Shown here: positions 17,251 through 25,717 of the stretch, piece after piece
How positions within the stretch are numbered: position 1 is the stretch's first letter
Layout: the number at the start of each line of letters is the position of its first letter
Source of the DNA: Capnocytophaga bilenii
GTDB taxonomy: Bacteria; Bacteroidota; Bacteroidia; Flavobacteriales; Flavobacteriaceae
DNA: 64,000 bases
Direction: 5' to 3'
Assembly: GCF_017565765.1 (NCBI RefSeq)
Contig: NZ_JAGDYP010000003.1
Location: forward strand, 124,001-188,000
Made by a program: the position numbers and the translations under genes
The notes under the pieces: generated by a model
Seen by the model: the letters and a program-made list of their open reading frames with translations, nothing else
Told to the model about the DNA's origin: nothing
The model's database searches: none

Positions 17251-18297
17251 TTATTTTGTAGCCGGAAACCAGCTTCGTGTGTTATTGGCAATCCTTACTA
17301 ACATCAACATCACCGGAACTTCGACCAGCACGCCCACCACCGTAGCCAATGCAGCCCCGGATTGTAAACCAAAAAGAGAAATAGCCACAGCAACCGCCAA
17401 TTCAAAGAAATTACTTGCCCCAATCATTCCGGCAGGTGCGGCAACATCATGGGGTAATTTCCACCATTTCGCCCAACCATAAGCAACGAAGAATATCAGA
17501 ACCGTTTGCAACACAAGCGGAACTGCAATCAATAAGATATGCAGGGGATTGTTCAGTATCGTTTCTCCTTGAAATGAAAACAGGATAATAAGCGTTAATA
17601 GCAATCCACCTACCATATAATTATTAAATTTCTTAATAAATACGTTATTGAAATACTCCACACCTTTGCGGCGGATAACCATTATTCGGGTAATGACCCC
17701 AGCAGCAAGTGGTATTACAACAAACAGCCCTACGGATAGCAACAGAGTATCCCACGGGATAGATACGCCGCCAACTCCCAGCAAGAAAGCAACGATAGGG
17801 GCAAACGCTACCAATATGATTAAATCGTTCACTGCCACTTGTACCAGTGTATAAGCGGCATCCCCTTTAGTAAGGTAACTCCACACGAACACCATTGCTG
17901 TACAAGGTGCAGCCCCCAATAATACCGCCCCGGCTAAATATTCTTCGGCTAATCCGGCAGGTATAAAGGCTTTGAAAACCACATAGAAGAACAAATAAGC
18001 TATTCCGAACATGGTAAATGGCTTTATCAGCCAATTTGTAACACAAGTGACTATAATTCCTTTCGGACGCTTGCCGACATTCTTAACACTTTGAAAATCT
18101 ACTTTTAGCATCATCGGATAAATCATTAACCAAATCAGGATTGCCACGGGTATAGACACGTTGGCATATTCAAATTTGCTTAATGTTTGCGGAATTGCCG
18201 GGAGCCATTGTCCCACGGCAATTCCAATAATGATGCACAAGGCAACCCAGATAGTCAGGTATTTTTCAAAAAATCCAATTCCTTGTTTCTTTTCCAT
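17251..18297 (-). CDS. acr3: ACR3-type arsenite efflux transporter
   Basis: A 348-residue inner-membrane permease with about ten hydrophobic helices. The family's functional cysteine is in LGAAPCTAMVFVWSYLTKGD and the conserved GASNFFELAVAVAISLFG is intact, both typical of Acr3 rather than ArsB. It exports arsenite produced by ArsC. It is the last gene of the minus-strand arsenic operon, 11 bp after the CDF transporter gene. The C-terminal end runs close to a MITE relic. Confidence 0.92.
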   Translation of the reverse strand: MEKKQGIGFFEKYLTIWVALCIIIGIAVGQWLPAIPQTLSKFEYANVSIPVAILIWLMIYPMMLKVDFQSVKNVGKRPKGIIVTCVTNWLIKPFTMFGIAYLFFYVVFKAFIPAGLAEEYLAGAVLLGAAPCTAMVFVWSYLTKGDAAYTLVQVAVNDLIILVAFAPIVAFLLGVGGVSIPWDTLLLSVGLFVVIPLAAGVITRIMVIRRKGVEYFNNVFIKKFNNYMVGGLLLTLIILFSFQGETILNNPLHILLIAVPLVLQTVLIFFVAYGWAKWWKLPHDVAAPAGMIGASNFFELAVAVAISLFGLQSGAALATVVGVLVEVPVMLMLVRIANNTRSWFPATK

Positions 18298-18308
18298 ATG
18301 TTATAGTT

Positions 18309-19109
18309 TTACTTTGAGAGTTTCAGTATGCGTATCGCGCCTCTAATGACGATGAGAAAGACAATGATGCCTATGATCAAATCAGGGGCGTTGCTGTTCA
18401 ATAGTCCAACCAACAGCCCTGCAACGATGACTCCTATATTGACAATGACATCGTTGGCTGAGAAAATAACACTGGCTTGTATGTGGGCCTCCTTGCTCTT
18501 TGTGCGCTGCAACAACCATAGAGAGGCTGTATTGGCGATTAGTGCAATGAACGAGATGACAATCATAACTAAAAAGTCTGGGGGCGTTTCGAGGCCCATA
18601 AAGCGTTTGATAACTTCGATGAGCCCCAATACAGCCAGTGAAATTTGAAGGTAGCCACTGAGTTTTGCTACTTTTTGCTGACGGGCTATAGTTGTTCCAA
18701 CAGCCATCAGACTCATGCCGTAAACCAAAGCATCTGCCAACATATCCAAACTGTCTGCGACCAAGCCCATCGACTGGGAGATGATGCCTGTTGTGGCTTC
18801 TATGATGAAACATAGAAAGTTGATGACGAGCACCCAACACAACACCCGTCTCTGAACTTTGGAGGTGGTTTCAGACTTTGCTTCATCGCAGAGAGAAGAT
18901 GCTGTTAGCTTGGCACCAAGGTTTAATGTTTCAAGCTGTTCCTGAATCGACTTCACTTCCCCGTGATGGATGACAACTAAGGTTCTTTCCGCCAAGTCGA
19001 AATCGAGACGCTCCACTAAGGGGCTATTGCCTAATTTCAGACGGATTAAATTTTCCTCGCATGGGCAATCCATCTTTGGAACATTGAACTTAGAGATATA
19101 TTGGTGCAT
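18309..19109 (-). CDS. Cation transporter with N-terminal metal-binding domain
   Basis: A 266-residue protein. Residues 1-75 form a ferredoxin-like HMA domain with MDCPCEENLIRLKLG supplying Cys ligands. The rest is a six-helix cation-diffusion-type core: SQSMGLVADSLDMLADALVYG has the paired Asp metal site and HIQASVIFSANDVIVNIGV the second site. It is linked to arsC by a 1-bp overlap, so it travels with the arsenic operon. The cargo is not clear; family members move Zn, Co or Cd, and none is known to carry arsenic. Confidence 0.82.
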   Translation of the reverse strand: MHQYISKFNVPKMDCPCEENLIRLKLGNSPLVERLDFDLAERTLVVIHHGEVKSIQEQLETLNLGAKLTASSLCDEAKSETTSKVQRRVLCWVLVINFLCFIIEATTGIISQSMGLVADSLDMLADALVYGMSLMAVGTTIARQQKVAKLSGYLQISLAVLGLIEVIKRFMGLETPPDFLVMIVISFIALIANTASLWLLQRTKSKEAHIQASVIFSANDVIVNIGVIVAGLLVGLLNSNAPDLIIGIIVFLIVIRGAIRILKLSK

Positions 19110-19537
19110 TATTCTTGTTTTCCTTGGATATGGTCGATGTAGAACTGATAGAAGCGGGCTTTTATTTCATCCCGTACCCGATGAAATTCACTGTTTATAA
19201 ACTCCGGCGTTCCGGTTGCTTCTGATGGGTCGTCAAATCCTATATGCAGCCTGTTCCTTACTTCACCCGTAAACATCGGGCAGCTTTCGTTTGCCCCACC
19301 GCAGACCGTAATAACATAGTCCCATTCCTGTCCTATATATAGGTTTACACTTTTAGGGGTATGGTGGGTTAAATCTATACCCATTTCATCCATAACCTTT
19401 ACCGCCATCGGATTAACCTTTTCAGCAGGTTTTGTTCCTGCTGAAAAGACATCCGGTTTATTGTCAAATGATTGCAAAAAGCCATGTGCCATTTGGCTGC
19501 GGCAGCTATTTCCTGTACAAAGAATTAAAATCTTCAT
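19109..19537 (-). CDS. arsC: Arsenate reductase, LMW phosphatase type
   Basis: A 142-residue ArsC of the thioredoxin-coupled, low-molecular-weight tyrosine-phosphatase family. The P-loop CTGNSCRSQMA (C8 to R14) is at the N-terminus; the two further redox cysteines are in TVCGGANESCPMF. It reduces arsenate to arsenite for export by Acr3. The small thioredoxin encoded upstream in the same operon may recycle it. Start is 4 bp after the arsA stop. Confidence 0.93.
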   Translation of the reverse strand: MKILILCTGNSCRSQMAHGFLQSFDNKPDVFSAGTKPAEKVNPMAVKVMDEMGIDLTHHTPKSVNLYIGQEWDYVITVCGGANESCPMFTGEVRNRLHIGFDDPSEATGTPEFINSEFHRVRDEIKARFYQFYIDHIQGKQE

Positions 19538-19541
19538 GTTT

Positions 19542-21070
19542 TTAGTTGTTTTTCCAAGCTATCAGGGCAGCATTTCCCTTTGATAATTCTTCTACTTTCT
19601 TAATCCAAGCCAATTCATTTTGCGCCTTTGCCCGCAAGAAAGAATTTTCGGTGCCTGTTAATGACAAGCAAGCATTCACGACCCACCATTTATTATTAAT
19701 CCCGGCACGTTGTAAGTCCATTTGCAAACGTTCGGCTTCAAATACGGGTGTTGCTTCGGGCAGGGTCACAATAACAATTTCTGTTTCCTGTGGGTTTCTT
19801 AAACGTGGTAACAGCTTTCTTACGGAAGCGGGAGTGTCGCCTTGTGTACGTTGTACTTCCTTATGGTAACTTTCCGTTGCATCCAGCAATAACAAAGTGT
19901 GTCCGGTAGGCGCGGTGTCAATTACTACGACTTCATTTTCTGCTTTATCGACAATTTCAGCAAAAGCCCGGAATACTGCAATTTCCTGCGTACACGGTGA
20001 ACGTAAATCTTCCTCTATATATTCCATATCTTCGGCTGTCATTGTTTCCGCAGCTTTACTGCGAACCTCGTTTTTATAGGCTTCCAACACTTCCGCTTCG
20101 TCAATCCGGCTTACCGTAATGCCAGCCTGAACATCCAGGTTATAATTCAGATGGTTTGCCGGATCAGTCGTGGTAAGATGCACCTTTGCTCCCAGTTTTG
20201 TTAATTTCAGGGCTATTTCAGTGGCTAAAGTGGTTTTTCCCACGCCGCCTTTTCCCATAGTAAAAACAACCCTTTTTCCTGATTGATAGAGGTCGTTTAC
20301 CAGTTCATCCATCCCTTTGGCATCGGTAATCCGCTGATAGTTCGCATCATTTGTTAAATTATCATTGTAAAGCATCCGGCGGATATTCGCAATATTAGAT
20401 AAATTGTATGACCGTAAAGGAACATAATAAGACGGATATTCCAGCAGTTCCGCAGGAATCTGTTTCAGGGCATTTTGCTGCCTGTCATATATCTGTTTCG
20501 ATACGTTATCGGCTTCATCTAATTGCAGCAAAAGCCCGTTGATTACCAATAGCTGGTTTCTAATTCCCAGTAATTGCAATTCATGTGAAGAACGGGCGGC
20601 TTCTTTTAATGGTGCGATTTCAGGACGGCTAACCAATACTAAGCGGGTTGCGTTTGCATCCGAAAGTGTTTCAACTGCCTGCTTATAGATACCTTTCCGT
20701 TCTTCCAAACCGGATAATTGACCTAAGCAAGATGCACCGTGCGTACTCTCACTAATAAATGTACTCCACGCTGATGGTAGTTGTAACATTCGTAACGTGT
20801 ATCCCGTGGGGGCTGTATCAAAGATAATATGGTCGTATTCTTTTGCTTTATCAGCATCCGTGATAAAATCGGAAAACTGGTTGAAAGCCGCAATTTCTAC
20901 CGTACAAGACCCTGAAAGTTGTTCTTCCATATTCTGAATTACACTTTCGGGCAGTTGTCCCCGGAAAGGAGCAATAACGCCTTCCTTGTATTCGGCTGCG
21001 GCTTGTTCCGGGTCGAGATTAACGACCGTTAAGCCGGGTACTTCTTGAATATCCGTGCCGTGTACGTTCA
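19542..21070 (-). pseudogene. arsA: arsA, 3' part, separated by IS insertion
   Basis: ArsA is the arsenite-stimulated ATPase that receives arsenite from ArsD and drives efflux. This piece starts in frame at the IS end (LNVHGTDIQEVPGLTVVNLD) and runs to the normal stop, including the rest of the first ATPase half (FDTAPTGYTLRML) and the complete second half with P-loop [12 protein letters not shown] and VIDTAPTGHTLLLLDATESY. The first P-loop is on the other side of the IS. A shortened product from an internal ATG (20930) could be made and would keep one ATP site. Confidence 0.88.
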
Positions 21071-21121
21071 GAGCCTGTCCGAAAAGTTTTAAAAGGCTGA
21101 TTATCAGTAATGAATAAAAAA

Positions 21122-21147
21122 GAGGCTATCTTTTATCGGATAGCCTC
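21122..21147 (+). terminator. Hairpin shielding the transposase
   Basis: gaggctatc-ttttatcg-gatagcctc followed by ttatt. It lies between the IS end and the transposase promoter and could stop transcripts entering from outside, as is common for insertion sequences. Confidence 0.6.
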
Positions 21148-21177
21148 TTATTATTTGGTGTTTTACCACAAATTTTG

Positions 21178-21185
21178 TATCTTTG
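21178..21185 (+). promoter_or_regulatory. Transposase promoter -7 box
   Basis: TATCTTTG with TTG at 21155-21157, a 20-base spacer and the ATG 20 bases downstream; good fit to the Bacteroidota consensus. Confidence 0.55.
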
Positions 21186-21204
21186 TGGCTCCTAAAAAAA
21201 CACT

Positions 21205-22827
21205 ATGACAAAAATATCATTTAAATCTGAACCTGACAAATTTTTAACACTTTTTCCCGAAAATATTTTTGATAAAATAGATAAGAACCATCCTGCTAAA
21301 CTAGTTGAAATGGTTGTTAATCAATTAGATATAAAAGATATACTTCAAAAATATAAGGGGGGAGGATGTTCTGCGTATCATCCTCGTACGATGATAAAAA
21401 TAATCTTTTATAGCTACCTTTCTAATATTTATTCTTGCCGTAAAATGGCTCTCGCAGTTAAAGAGAATCTTCCTCTTATGTATTTGGCAGGTGGTACAAC
21501 TCCTGATTTTAGAACTATTAATGATTTTAGAGGCAAAACTCTGAAAGATTCTCTGCAAAAACTTTTTGCTGAAATTGTAAAACTCTTAGTAAAAGAAGGT
21601 TATCTTAGCCTTGATATTCAGTATATTGATGGTACAAAAATAGAGTCAGCTGCCAATAAATATACTTTTGTGTGGAGAGGTTCTGTAGAGAAGTACAAGG
21701 AAAGGTTAGAAGCAAAAATTAATAAAGTACTTTCTGATATAGAAGATAGTATACAATCTGATAATCAAGAAATTAACAAAAAGGAACTTCCTAAAGAAAT
21801 TAATGCAGAAGCACTTAAAGAGCAATTATCCCAAATCAATAAAAGGCTAAAAGAACCTACTAAAAAACAAGAAAGAGAGTTACAAAAGCTTCAAAATGAA
21901 TATCTTCCAAAGTTAGAACAATACGAAAAAAGTTTAGAGATAATGGGAGATAGGAACTCTTATAGTAAAACAGATACTGATGCTACTTTTATGCGAATGA
22001 AAGATGATCATATGAAAAATGGTCAGTTAAAGCCAGCTTATAATGCTCAAATATCTACTGAAAATCAGTTCATTACTCACGTTAGCATCCATCAAACGCC
22101 AAGTGATACTACTACATTAGAAAGTCATCTAAATGGGTTTGAAAAGAATTATCAGAAACAAAGCAAAGAAGTTTGTGCTGATGCAGGGTATGGCAGTGAA
22201 GAAAACTACGAAATACTTGAAAGAAAAGGTGTTAAGGGATATATAAAGTTCAGTTTTTTTCATATAGAACAGAAAAAGAAGCAAAAAGAAGACCCATTTT
22301 TAGTTCAAAATATGTACTATAACCTAAAAGAGGATTATTATGTATGTCCAATGGGGCAAAAACTACGAAATGTAGGGAAGGGGAAGCGAATATCGAGTAA
22401 TGGATATAAATCAGAAATTGCTTATTACCAGGCACAAAGATGTGAGGGGTGTCCGCTTAGAGGTTTATGTCATAAATCAAAAGGCAACCGAAGAATAGAG
22501 GTTAATTATCGATTAAATCAGTTAAAATCACGAGCGAGAGCATTATTAACCAGTGAAAGAGGTCAGTATCATCGTAGAAAGCGTCCGATAGAAGTTGAAG
22601 CAGTATTTGGACAGCTAAAAAGTGATAATAAGTTTAATCGGTTCACACATAGAGGTAAGGAAAAAGTAGAAATGGAATTTTTACTAATGTCAATTGGTCA
22701 TAATTTTAGAAAATTATTGTCTAATAGGAAGAAGACCGCCCAATTGGAAGCAAAAACTAATAAAAACACACTAAAATCTTCTCAAAATACAACTTTTTTA
22801 TTTTCTTACCTTTTACAAGCTGCTTAA
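21205..22827 (+). CDS. IS1182-family transposase
   Basis: A 540-residue DDE transposase. The N-terminal DUF772-type domain (YHPRTMIKIIFYSYLSNIYSC and TPDFRTINDFRG) is followed by YIDGTKIES with the first catalytic Asp, a charged coiled segment typical of IS1182 (about residues 165-250), VCADAGYGSEENYE with the second Asp, a cysteine cluster (YVCPMG, CEGCPLRGLCHKS) and RRKRPIEVEAVFGQLKSD with the final Glu. It appears full length and likely active. Confidence 0.92.
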   Translation: MTKISFKSEPDKFLTLFPENIFDKIDKNHPAKLVEMVVNQLDIKDILQKYKGGGCSAYHPRTMIKIIFYSYLSNIYSCRKMALAVKENLPLMYLAGGTTPDFRTINDFRGKTLKDSLQKLFAEIVKLLVKEGYLSLDIQYIDGTKIESAANKYTFVWRGSVEKYKERLEAKINKVLSDIEDSIQSDNQEINKKELPKEINAEALKEQLSQINKRLKEPTKKQERELQKLQNEYLPKLEQYEKSLEIMGDRNSYSKTDTDATFMRMKDDHMKNGQLKPAYNAQISTENQFITHVSIHQTPSDTTTLESHLNGFEKNYQKQSKEVCADAGYGSEENYEILERKGVKGYIKFSFFHIEQKKKQKEDPFLVQNMYYNLKEDYYVCPMGQKLRNVGKGKRISSNGYKSEIAYYQAQRCEGCPLRGLCHKSKGNRRIEVNYRLNQLKSRARALLTSERGQYHRRKRPIEVEAVFGQLKSDNKFNRFTHRGKEKVEMEFLLMSIGHNFRKLLSNRKKTAQLEAKTNKNTLKSSQNTTFLFSYLLQAA

Positions 22828-22923
22828 GAATCCAAAATCTTGAATATTTTAGAAAATATAAAATAAAATCTTAAAAAAGAAGGCTGTCTTTAAAAGTTTA
22901 AACAAAACTTTTCGGACAGCCTC

Positions 22924-23091
22924 ATCTTGCAGGTTTGAAGCCGGGTCTGTACTGATAAGAAGTATTTTCTTTCCATTATCTGCCAAGCCTACCGCAGTAG
23001 CACAAGCAATCGAAGTTTTTCCAACACCGCCCTTTCCGGTGAAGAAAAGGTATTTCATCAAATCTATATCTGATAAATTAAATGTTTTCAT
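22924..23091 (-). pseudogene. arsA: arsA, 5' part, cut by IS insertion
   Basis: The first 56 codons or so of Ars[20 protein letters not shown] holds the first P-loop, then [13 protein letters not shown], after which the frame enters the IS end (EAVRKVLFK...). It continues on the other side of the IS at 21070. The ATG at 23091 or an internal ATG at the MKYLFF position could be the start. It follows arsD by 25 bp. Confidence 0.88.
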
Positions 23092-23116
23092 TTTTATATA
23101 ATTAGCTGGTGAATAC

Positions 23117-23443
23117 TCATTTTACTGGCATAAAATCCAAATTGATACCCGTCCATTCACTCATTTGTTTGGTGGTAGGATAGGTTTTTGAAACAGCGAT
23201 TTCACCGTCCACTAAAGTAATAGGCAGTGCATCCGCCCCATATTTTTGCAGATGCTCGTTTACTGTTTTATTACTTACATATACTTGCGGTTCGTCACGT
23301 AAATTGTGACGGGTAACGATGATACCCTGTTTCTTCAATGTTTCAATAACAACCGCAATACGCATTAATTCAGGGTCAATATTTGTTCCACAAAGACCCG
23401 TAGGGCAACACATTGCCGGGTCGAAAATTTCTATCTTTTTCAT
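23117..23443 (-). CDS. arsD: ArsD arsenite metallochaperone
   Basis: A 108-residue ArsD. The N-terminal [13 protein letters not shown] supplies the three cysteines (12, 13, 18) that bind arsenite and hand it to ArsA; the downstream [23 protein letters not shown] is the conserved thioredoxin-like core. The weak C-terminal Cys pair seen in some ArsD proteins is absent. With arsA disrupted, its partner is missing. Confidence 0.93.
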   Translation of the reverse strand: MKKIEIFDPAMCCPTGLCGTNIDPELMRIAVVIETLKKQGIIVTRHNLRDEPQVYVSNKTVNEHLQKYGADALPITLVDGEIAVSKTYPTTKQMSEWTGINLDFMPVK

Positions 23444-23473
23444 ACTGTTTTTATTTAAAATGATACTCTATGT

Positions 23474-24181
23474 TTATAGATAAAAGACTACTACATAATA
23501 AATTCCTACCGCAATAAAGAGGATGGCAACTATTTTACGAAACCATTTCTCAAATATTTGCATCCGGTTATAAAACTTACCCAGCCCGGCAACACTATAC
23601 GCTAAAATCCATGCAACAAGGATTACGGGTAATCCCGTAGCAATAGCGTAAATTATAGGTAAGAGATACCCGCCCGTTTCCGCTGCTGACAAAGGCATAA
23701 GCATACCGAAATAAAATACTCCACTGGTAGGACAAAAAGCAAGGGCAAATAAAATACCCAATAGCATAGCCCCCCAACCGCCTTTAGTCCTCTTTTTCAA
23801 ACTTTCACCGCCGATATTGATTTTCGGTAGATTGAGTTTTATTACATCGAGCATAAATATTCCAATGATGATTAACGCCGGAGCAATCAGTATTTCCGCG
23901 TACTTGCTTACGGCTTTTTGAACCATAAACATACTTGCTCCCTCACGGAGAATAGGAATAAGGATAAAGCCAAGAACCGTATAGCTTACTATTCTTCCGA
24001 AAGTATAAAGCAATCCGTTTATAAATATCCGGTGATGGTTTTCTATGTCCTTACTAATAAATCCTATTGCCGTTATGTTGGTCGCTAACGGACACGGGCT
24101 GACCGCCGTTAAAATCCCCAATATAAAAGCTGTAATAGCAGGAATAGAACTGTTATCTAATAGCGATTGAAGAAAATCCAT
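23474..24181 (-). CDS. arsG: ArsG family DsbD-like permease
   Basis: A 235-residue polytopic membrane protein of the DsbD/CcdA superfamily with six or so helices. Its marks are ILTAVSPCPLATNITAIGF and FALAFCPTSGVFYFGM, each with a membrane-embedded Cys-Pro. Proteins of this type, next to arsF and a small thioredoxin, are annotated as ArsG and implicated in efflux of aromatic arsenicals or passing electrons across the membrane. Overlap-free but only 1 bp from arsF, so co-translated. Confidence 0.82.
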   Translation of the reverse strand: MDFLQSLLDNSSIPAITAFILGILTAVSPCPLATNITAIGFISKDIENHHRIFINGLLYTFGRIVSYTVLGFILIPILREGASMFMVQKAVSKYAEILIAPALIIIGIFMLDVIKLNLPKINIGGESLKKRTKGGWGAMLLGILFALAFCPTSGVFYFGMLMPLSAAETGGYLLPIIYAIATGLPVILVAWILAYSVAGLGKFYNRMQIFEKWFRKIVAILFIAVGIYYVVVFYL

Positions 24182-24182
24182 C

Positions 24183-24626
24183 TTACAACTGTTTTAACAA
24201 TTCGTCAATCTTGCTTTTAATTCCCTCTTTAAACTTGTCCGGTGTATTTTTCGCATTGGAAAAGCTAAACTCGGTCATGTTGTTTACATTCTCCTTGCCG
24301 TCTTTCCAGCCGTTAACAAACAAAGACGACCATGTAACTTCGTACTTGTCTGCAATCGCTTCATTTTCTTTCTTTGAAATATCTATCACTTTATAGATAA
24401 TTTTACCGTCTGCTTTTTCTTTTGAATAAAGGCTATCCAAAAGGGCTTCTGTATTTGTTTCTATCGCCCGGCAAGTGATACACCGTTGCGCTCCATGAAA
24501 ATAAAGAACCTCTATGCGGTTAGACTGTATTTCTTCCGCTTGATTTTCTCCGGTCTTTTTCTTTGAATCGTTACCACAGGAAACTAAGACCAGCGTTGCA
24601 ATCAGTAGATAAAATAATTTTCTCAT
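24183..24626 (-). CDS. arsF: ArsF family periplasmic thioredoxin-like lipoprotein
   Basis: A 147-residue lipoprotein: MRKLFYLLIATLVLVSC with lipobox VLVSC, then a thioredoxin-like fold with the redox motif GAQRCITCRAIE (CxxC) and YEVTWSSLFVNGW. Family name is nitrophenyl-nitroreductase-subunit ArsF; it is always found next to ArsG-type permeases and probably exchanges electrons with it in the periplasm. Confidence 0.82.
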   Translation of the reverse strand: MRKLFYLLIATLVLVSCGNDSKKKTGENQAEEIQSNRIEVLYFHGAQRCITCRAIETNTEALLDSLYSKEKADGKIIYKVIDISKKENEAIADKYEVTWSSLFVNGWKDGKENVNNMTEFSFSNAKNTPDKFKEGIKSKIDELLKQL

Positions 24627-24635
24627 AGTTCATTT

Positions 24636-24875
24636 TTATTTGGTTATCAACTCTTTCACTTCTGCAAGGGATAACTTTTTCCCAGCTGATACGACTTTCT
24701 CGTCAATCACCAAAGCCGGAAGCCCTAAAATGTTATACTCCATGATTTTCAATAAATCTTCCTCTTTGATAAGGGTTGCATCGCAACCTAATTCTGAAAT
24801 AGCTTGTTTGGTAGTTTCGTACAAGGCTTTACAGCTTGAACACCCAGTTCCTAATACTTTAATTTTCATTGTCAT
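24636..24875 (-). CDS. Small glutaredoxin/thioredoxin-like protein
   Basis: A 79-residue protein of the small thioredoxin family (TM0996/MTH895 type): GTGCSSCKALYETTKQA gives the CxxC motif, and NILGLPALVIDEKVVSAG is the cis-Pro strand. In arsenic operons such proteins are thought to recycle ArsC or ArsF/ArsG. Its start lies 72 bp after arsR, with a palindromic operator between. Confidence 0.85.
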   Translation of the reverse strand: MTMKIKVLGTGCSSCKALYETTKQAISELGCDATLIKEEDLLKIMEYNILGLPALVIDEKVVSAGKKLSLAEVKELITK

Positions 24876-24904
24876 TTTACTTTAAAGTTAATATAATAAT
24901 CGTA

Positions 24905-24922
24905 GTTCGTAGAACTACGAAC
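24905..24922 (-). promoter_or_regulatory. Perfect palindrome, putative second ArsR operator
   Basis: gttcgtagaactacgaac is a perfect 18-bp palindrome in the gap between arsR and the thioredoxin gene. Its GTTCG...CGAAC arms match those around the arsR promoter, suggesting the same repressor controls the downstream genes. Confidence 0.6.
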
Positions 24923-24946
24923 GTTTATTCCAAAAAAAAGGTACTG

Positions 24947-25273
24947 CTATTCACAGCACGATGTATCTTTACATTTACAGTCCCCTAAAAAAGCTGCAAA
25001 CAATTTTCGGGCAAGTTCCCAATTCTCCCGGTTTATACAATACCGGACTTTGGGCGTTTCTATTTCCCCCTGAATTAAGCCAGCTTCTTTCAATTCTTTC
25101 AAATGCTGCGAAACGGTTGCTTTAGCAATAGGTAGTTCTTCGTGAATATCACCGAAGAAGCAACTATCTTGTTTTGCCAAGAAAGCAAGAATAGCCATCC
25201 GTGCTGGATGTCCCATTGCTTTGGCAAAGCGAGCAATCTGTTCCTGCTCTGTTGTGTACTGTTTCTCTTTCAC
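24947..25273 (-). CDS. arsR: ArsR family arsenic-responsive repressor
   Basis: A 108-residue winged-helix repressor: [40 protein letters not shown] (recognition helix) and a C-terminal [13 protein letters not shown] rich in cysteines, probable arsenite ligands. An ATG at 25345 would give 24 extra residues, but the promoter -7 box (TACCTTTG, minus strand) lies downstream of it, so I start at GTG 25273, 7 bases after an aaggagaat stretch. It is the first gene of the arsenic operon. Confidence 0.88.
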   Translation of the reverse strand: MKEKQYTTEQEQIARFAKAMGHPARMAILAFLAKQDSCFFGDIHEELPIAKATVSQHLKELKEAGLIQGEIETPKVRYCINRENWELARKLFAAFLGDCKCKDTSCCE

Positions 25274-25297
25274 TCCAATTCTCCTTTCTTCTTTGTT

Positions 25298-25333
25298 GTT
25301 CGCAAAGGTACGAACAATATTTTGAATAGCCAA
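25298..25333 (-). promoter_or_regulatory. arsR promoter with overlapping operator
   Basis: On the minus strand TTG (25333-25331) and TACCTTTG (25310-25303) are 20 bases apart. The -7 box is bracketed by inverted GTTCG and CGAAC (25298-25315), so ArsR bound here would block polymerase. Confidence 0.65.
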
Positions 25334-25395
25334 ATAATACGGCATATTTTTTCTATTTTTAGTGTAAACCTATTTTAGGATATGACACTATAAAA

Positions 25396-25439
25396 GAGGC
25401 TGCCAAAAAAAGTTTAAAACAAACTTTTTAGACAGCCTC
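25396..25439. repeat. Palindrome made of IS1182-type termini
   Basis: gaggctgccaaaaaaagttt and its inverse aaactttttagacagcctc meet nearly tail to tail. It looks like a minimal or collapsed element with the same termini as the IS and MITEs; it could double as a terminator. Confidence 0.55.
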
Positions 25440-25456
25440 AGCAACGCACGTTTGTG

Positions 25457-25510
25457 GGTGCAAAGGTAATTTTTTTTGGTTATATTGTCAAGATGTTGTA
25501 CCTTTGCACC
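25457..25510. promoter_or_regulatory. Back-to-back promoter boxes in a perfect inverted repeat
   Basis: ggtgcaaaggta (25457-25468) and taccttttgcacc-type tacctttgcacc (25499-25510) are perfect 12-bp inverted repeats, each containing a TACCTTTG -7 box pointing outward. No gene begins close to either, so this may be a residual divergent promoter at the element's edge. Confidence 0.45.
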
Positions 25511-25648
25511 TAGAAGTTACTGAGAAAATAGGTATAATCAAATGAAATAAGAACTATTACTAAATCATTACCTAATCTTCTTGTAATTCCTGTATCTTCT
25601 TTATTTAAAATAGATTATATAAGTAGTTTCAATTTTTCTGCAAAAATC

Positions 25649-25678
25649 TTGCTAATTCATAAATATTTTATACCTTTG
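25649..25678 (+). promoter_or_regulatory. thrS operon promoter
   Basis: TTG at 25649-25651, exactly 19 bases, then TACCTTTG at 25671-25678: a textbook Bacteroidota promoter 40 bp upstream of thrS. Confidence 0.75.
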
Positions 25679-25717
25679 CACTCTCAAAGCTAACAATACT
25701 AAAATTTGGATAATAAA

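Larger units (their letters stand above)
21071..22923 (+). mobile_element. IS1182-family insertion sequence
   Basis: A complete element of about 1.85 kb lying inside arsA. Left end gagcctgtccgaaaagtttt and right end, inverted, gaggctgtccgaaaagtttt differ at one base in 20. The right end is extended by an inverted partial copy, making a palindromic tip. It carries one transposase gene and an internal hairpin at 21122-21147 before the transposase promoter. I cannot define a clear target duplication. The same termini are found on MITEs at 34476 and 59423. Confidence 0.88.

Noticed and set aside
18328-18840. Antisense frames of 106-152 codons opposite the CDF transporter
   Set aside because: They are shadow frames of a well-supported membrane transporter gene; same for long frames opposite leuS, aconitase and arsA.
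25706-25717. TTG start for thrS
   Set aside because: The ATG four codons later gives the canonical MIKITLPDG start.
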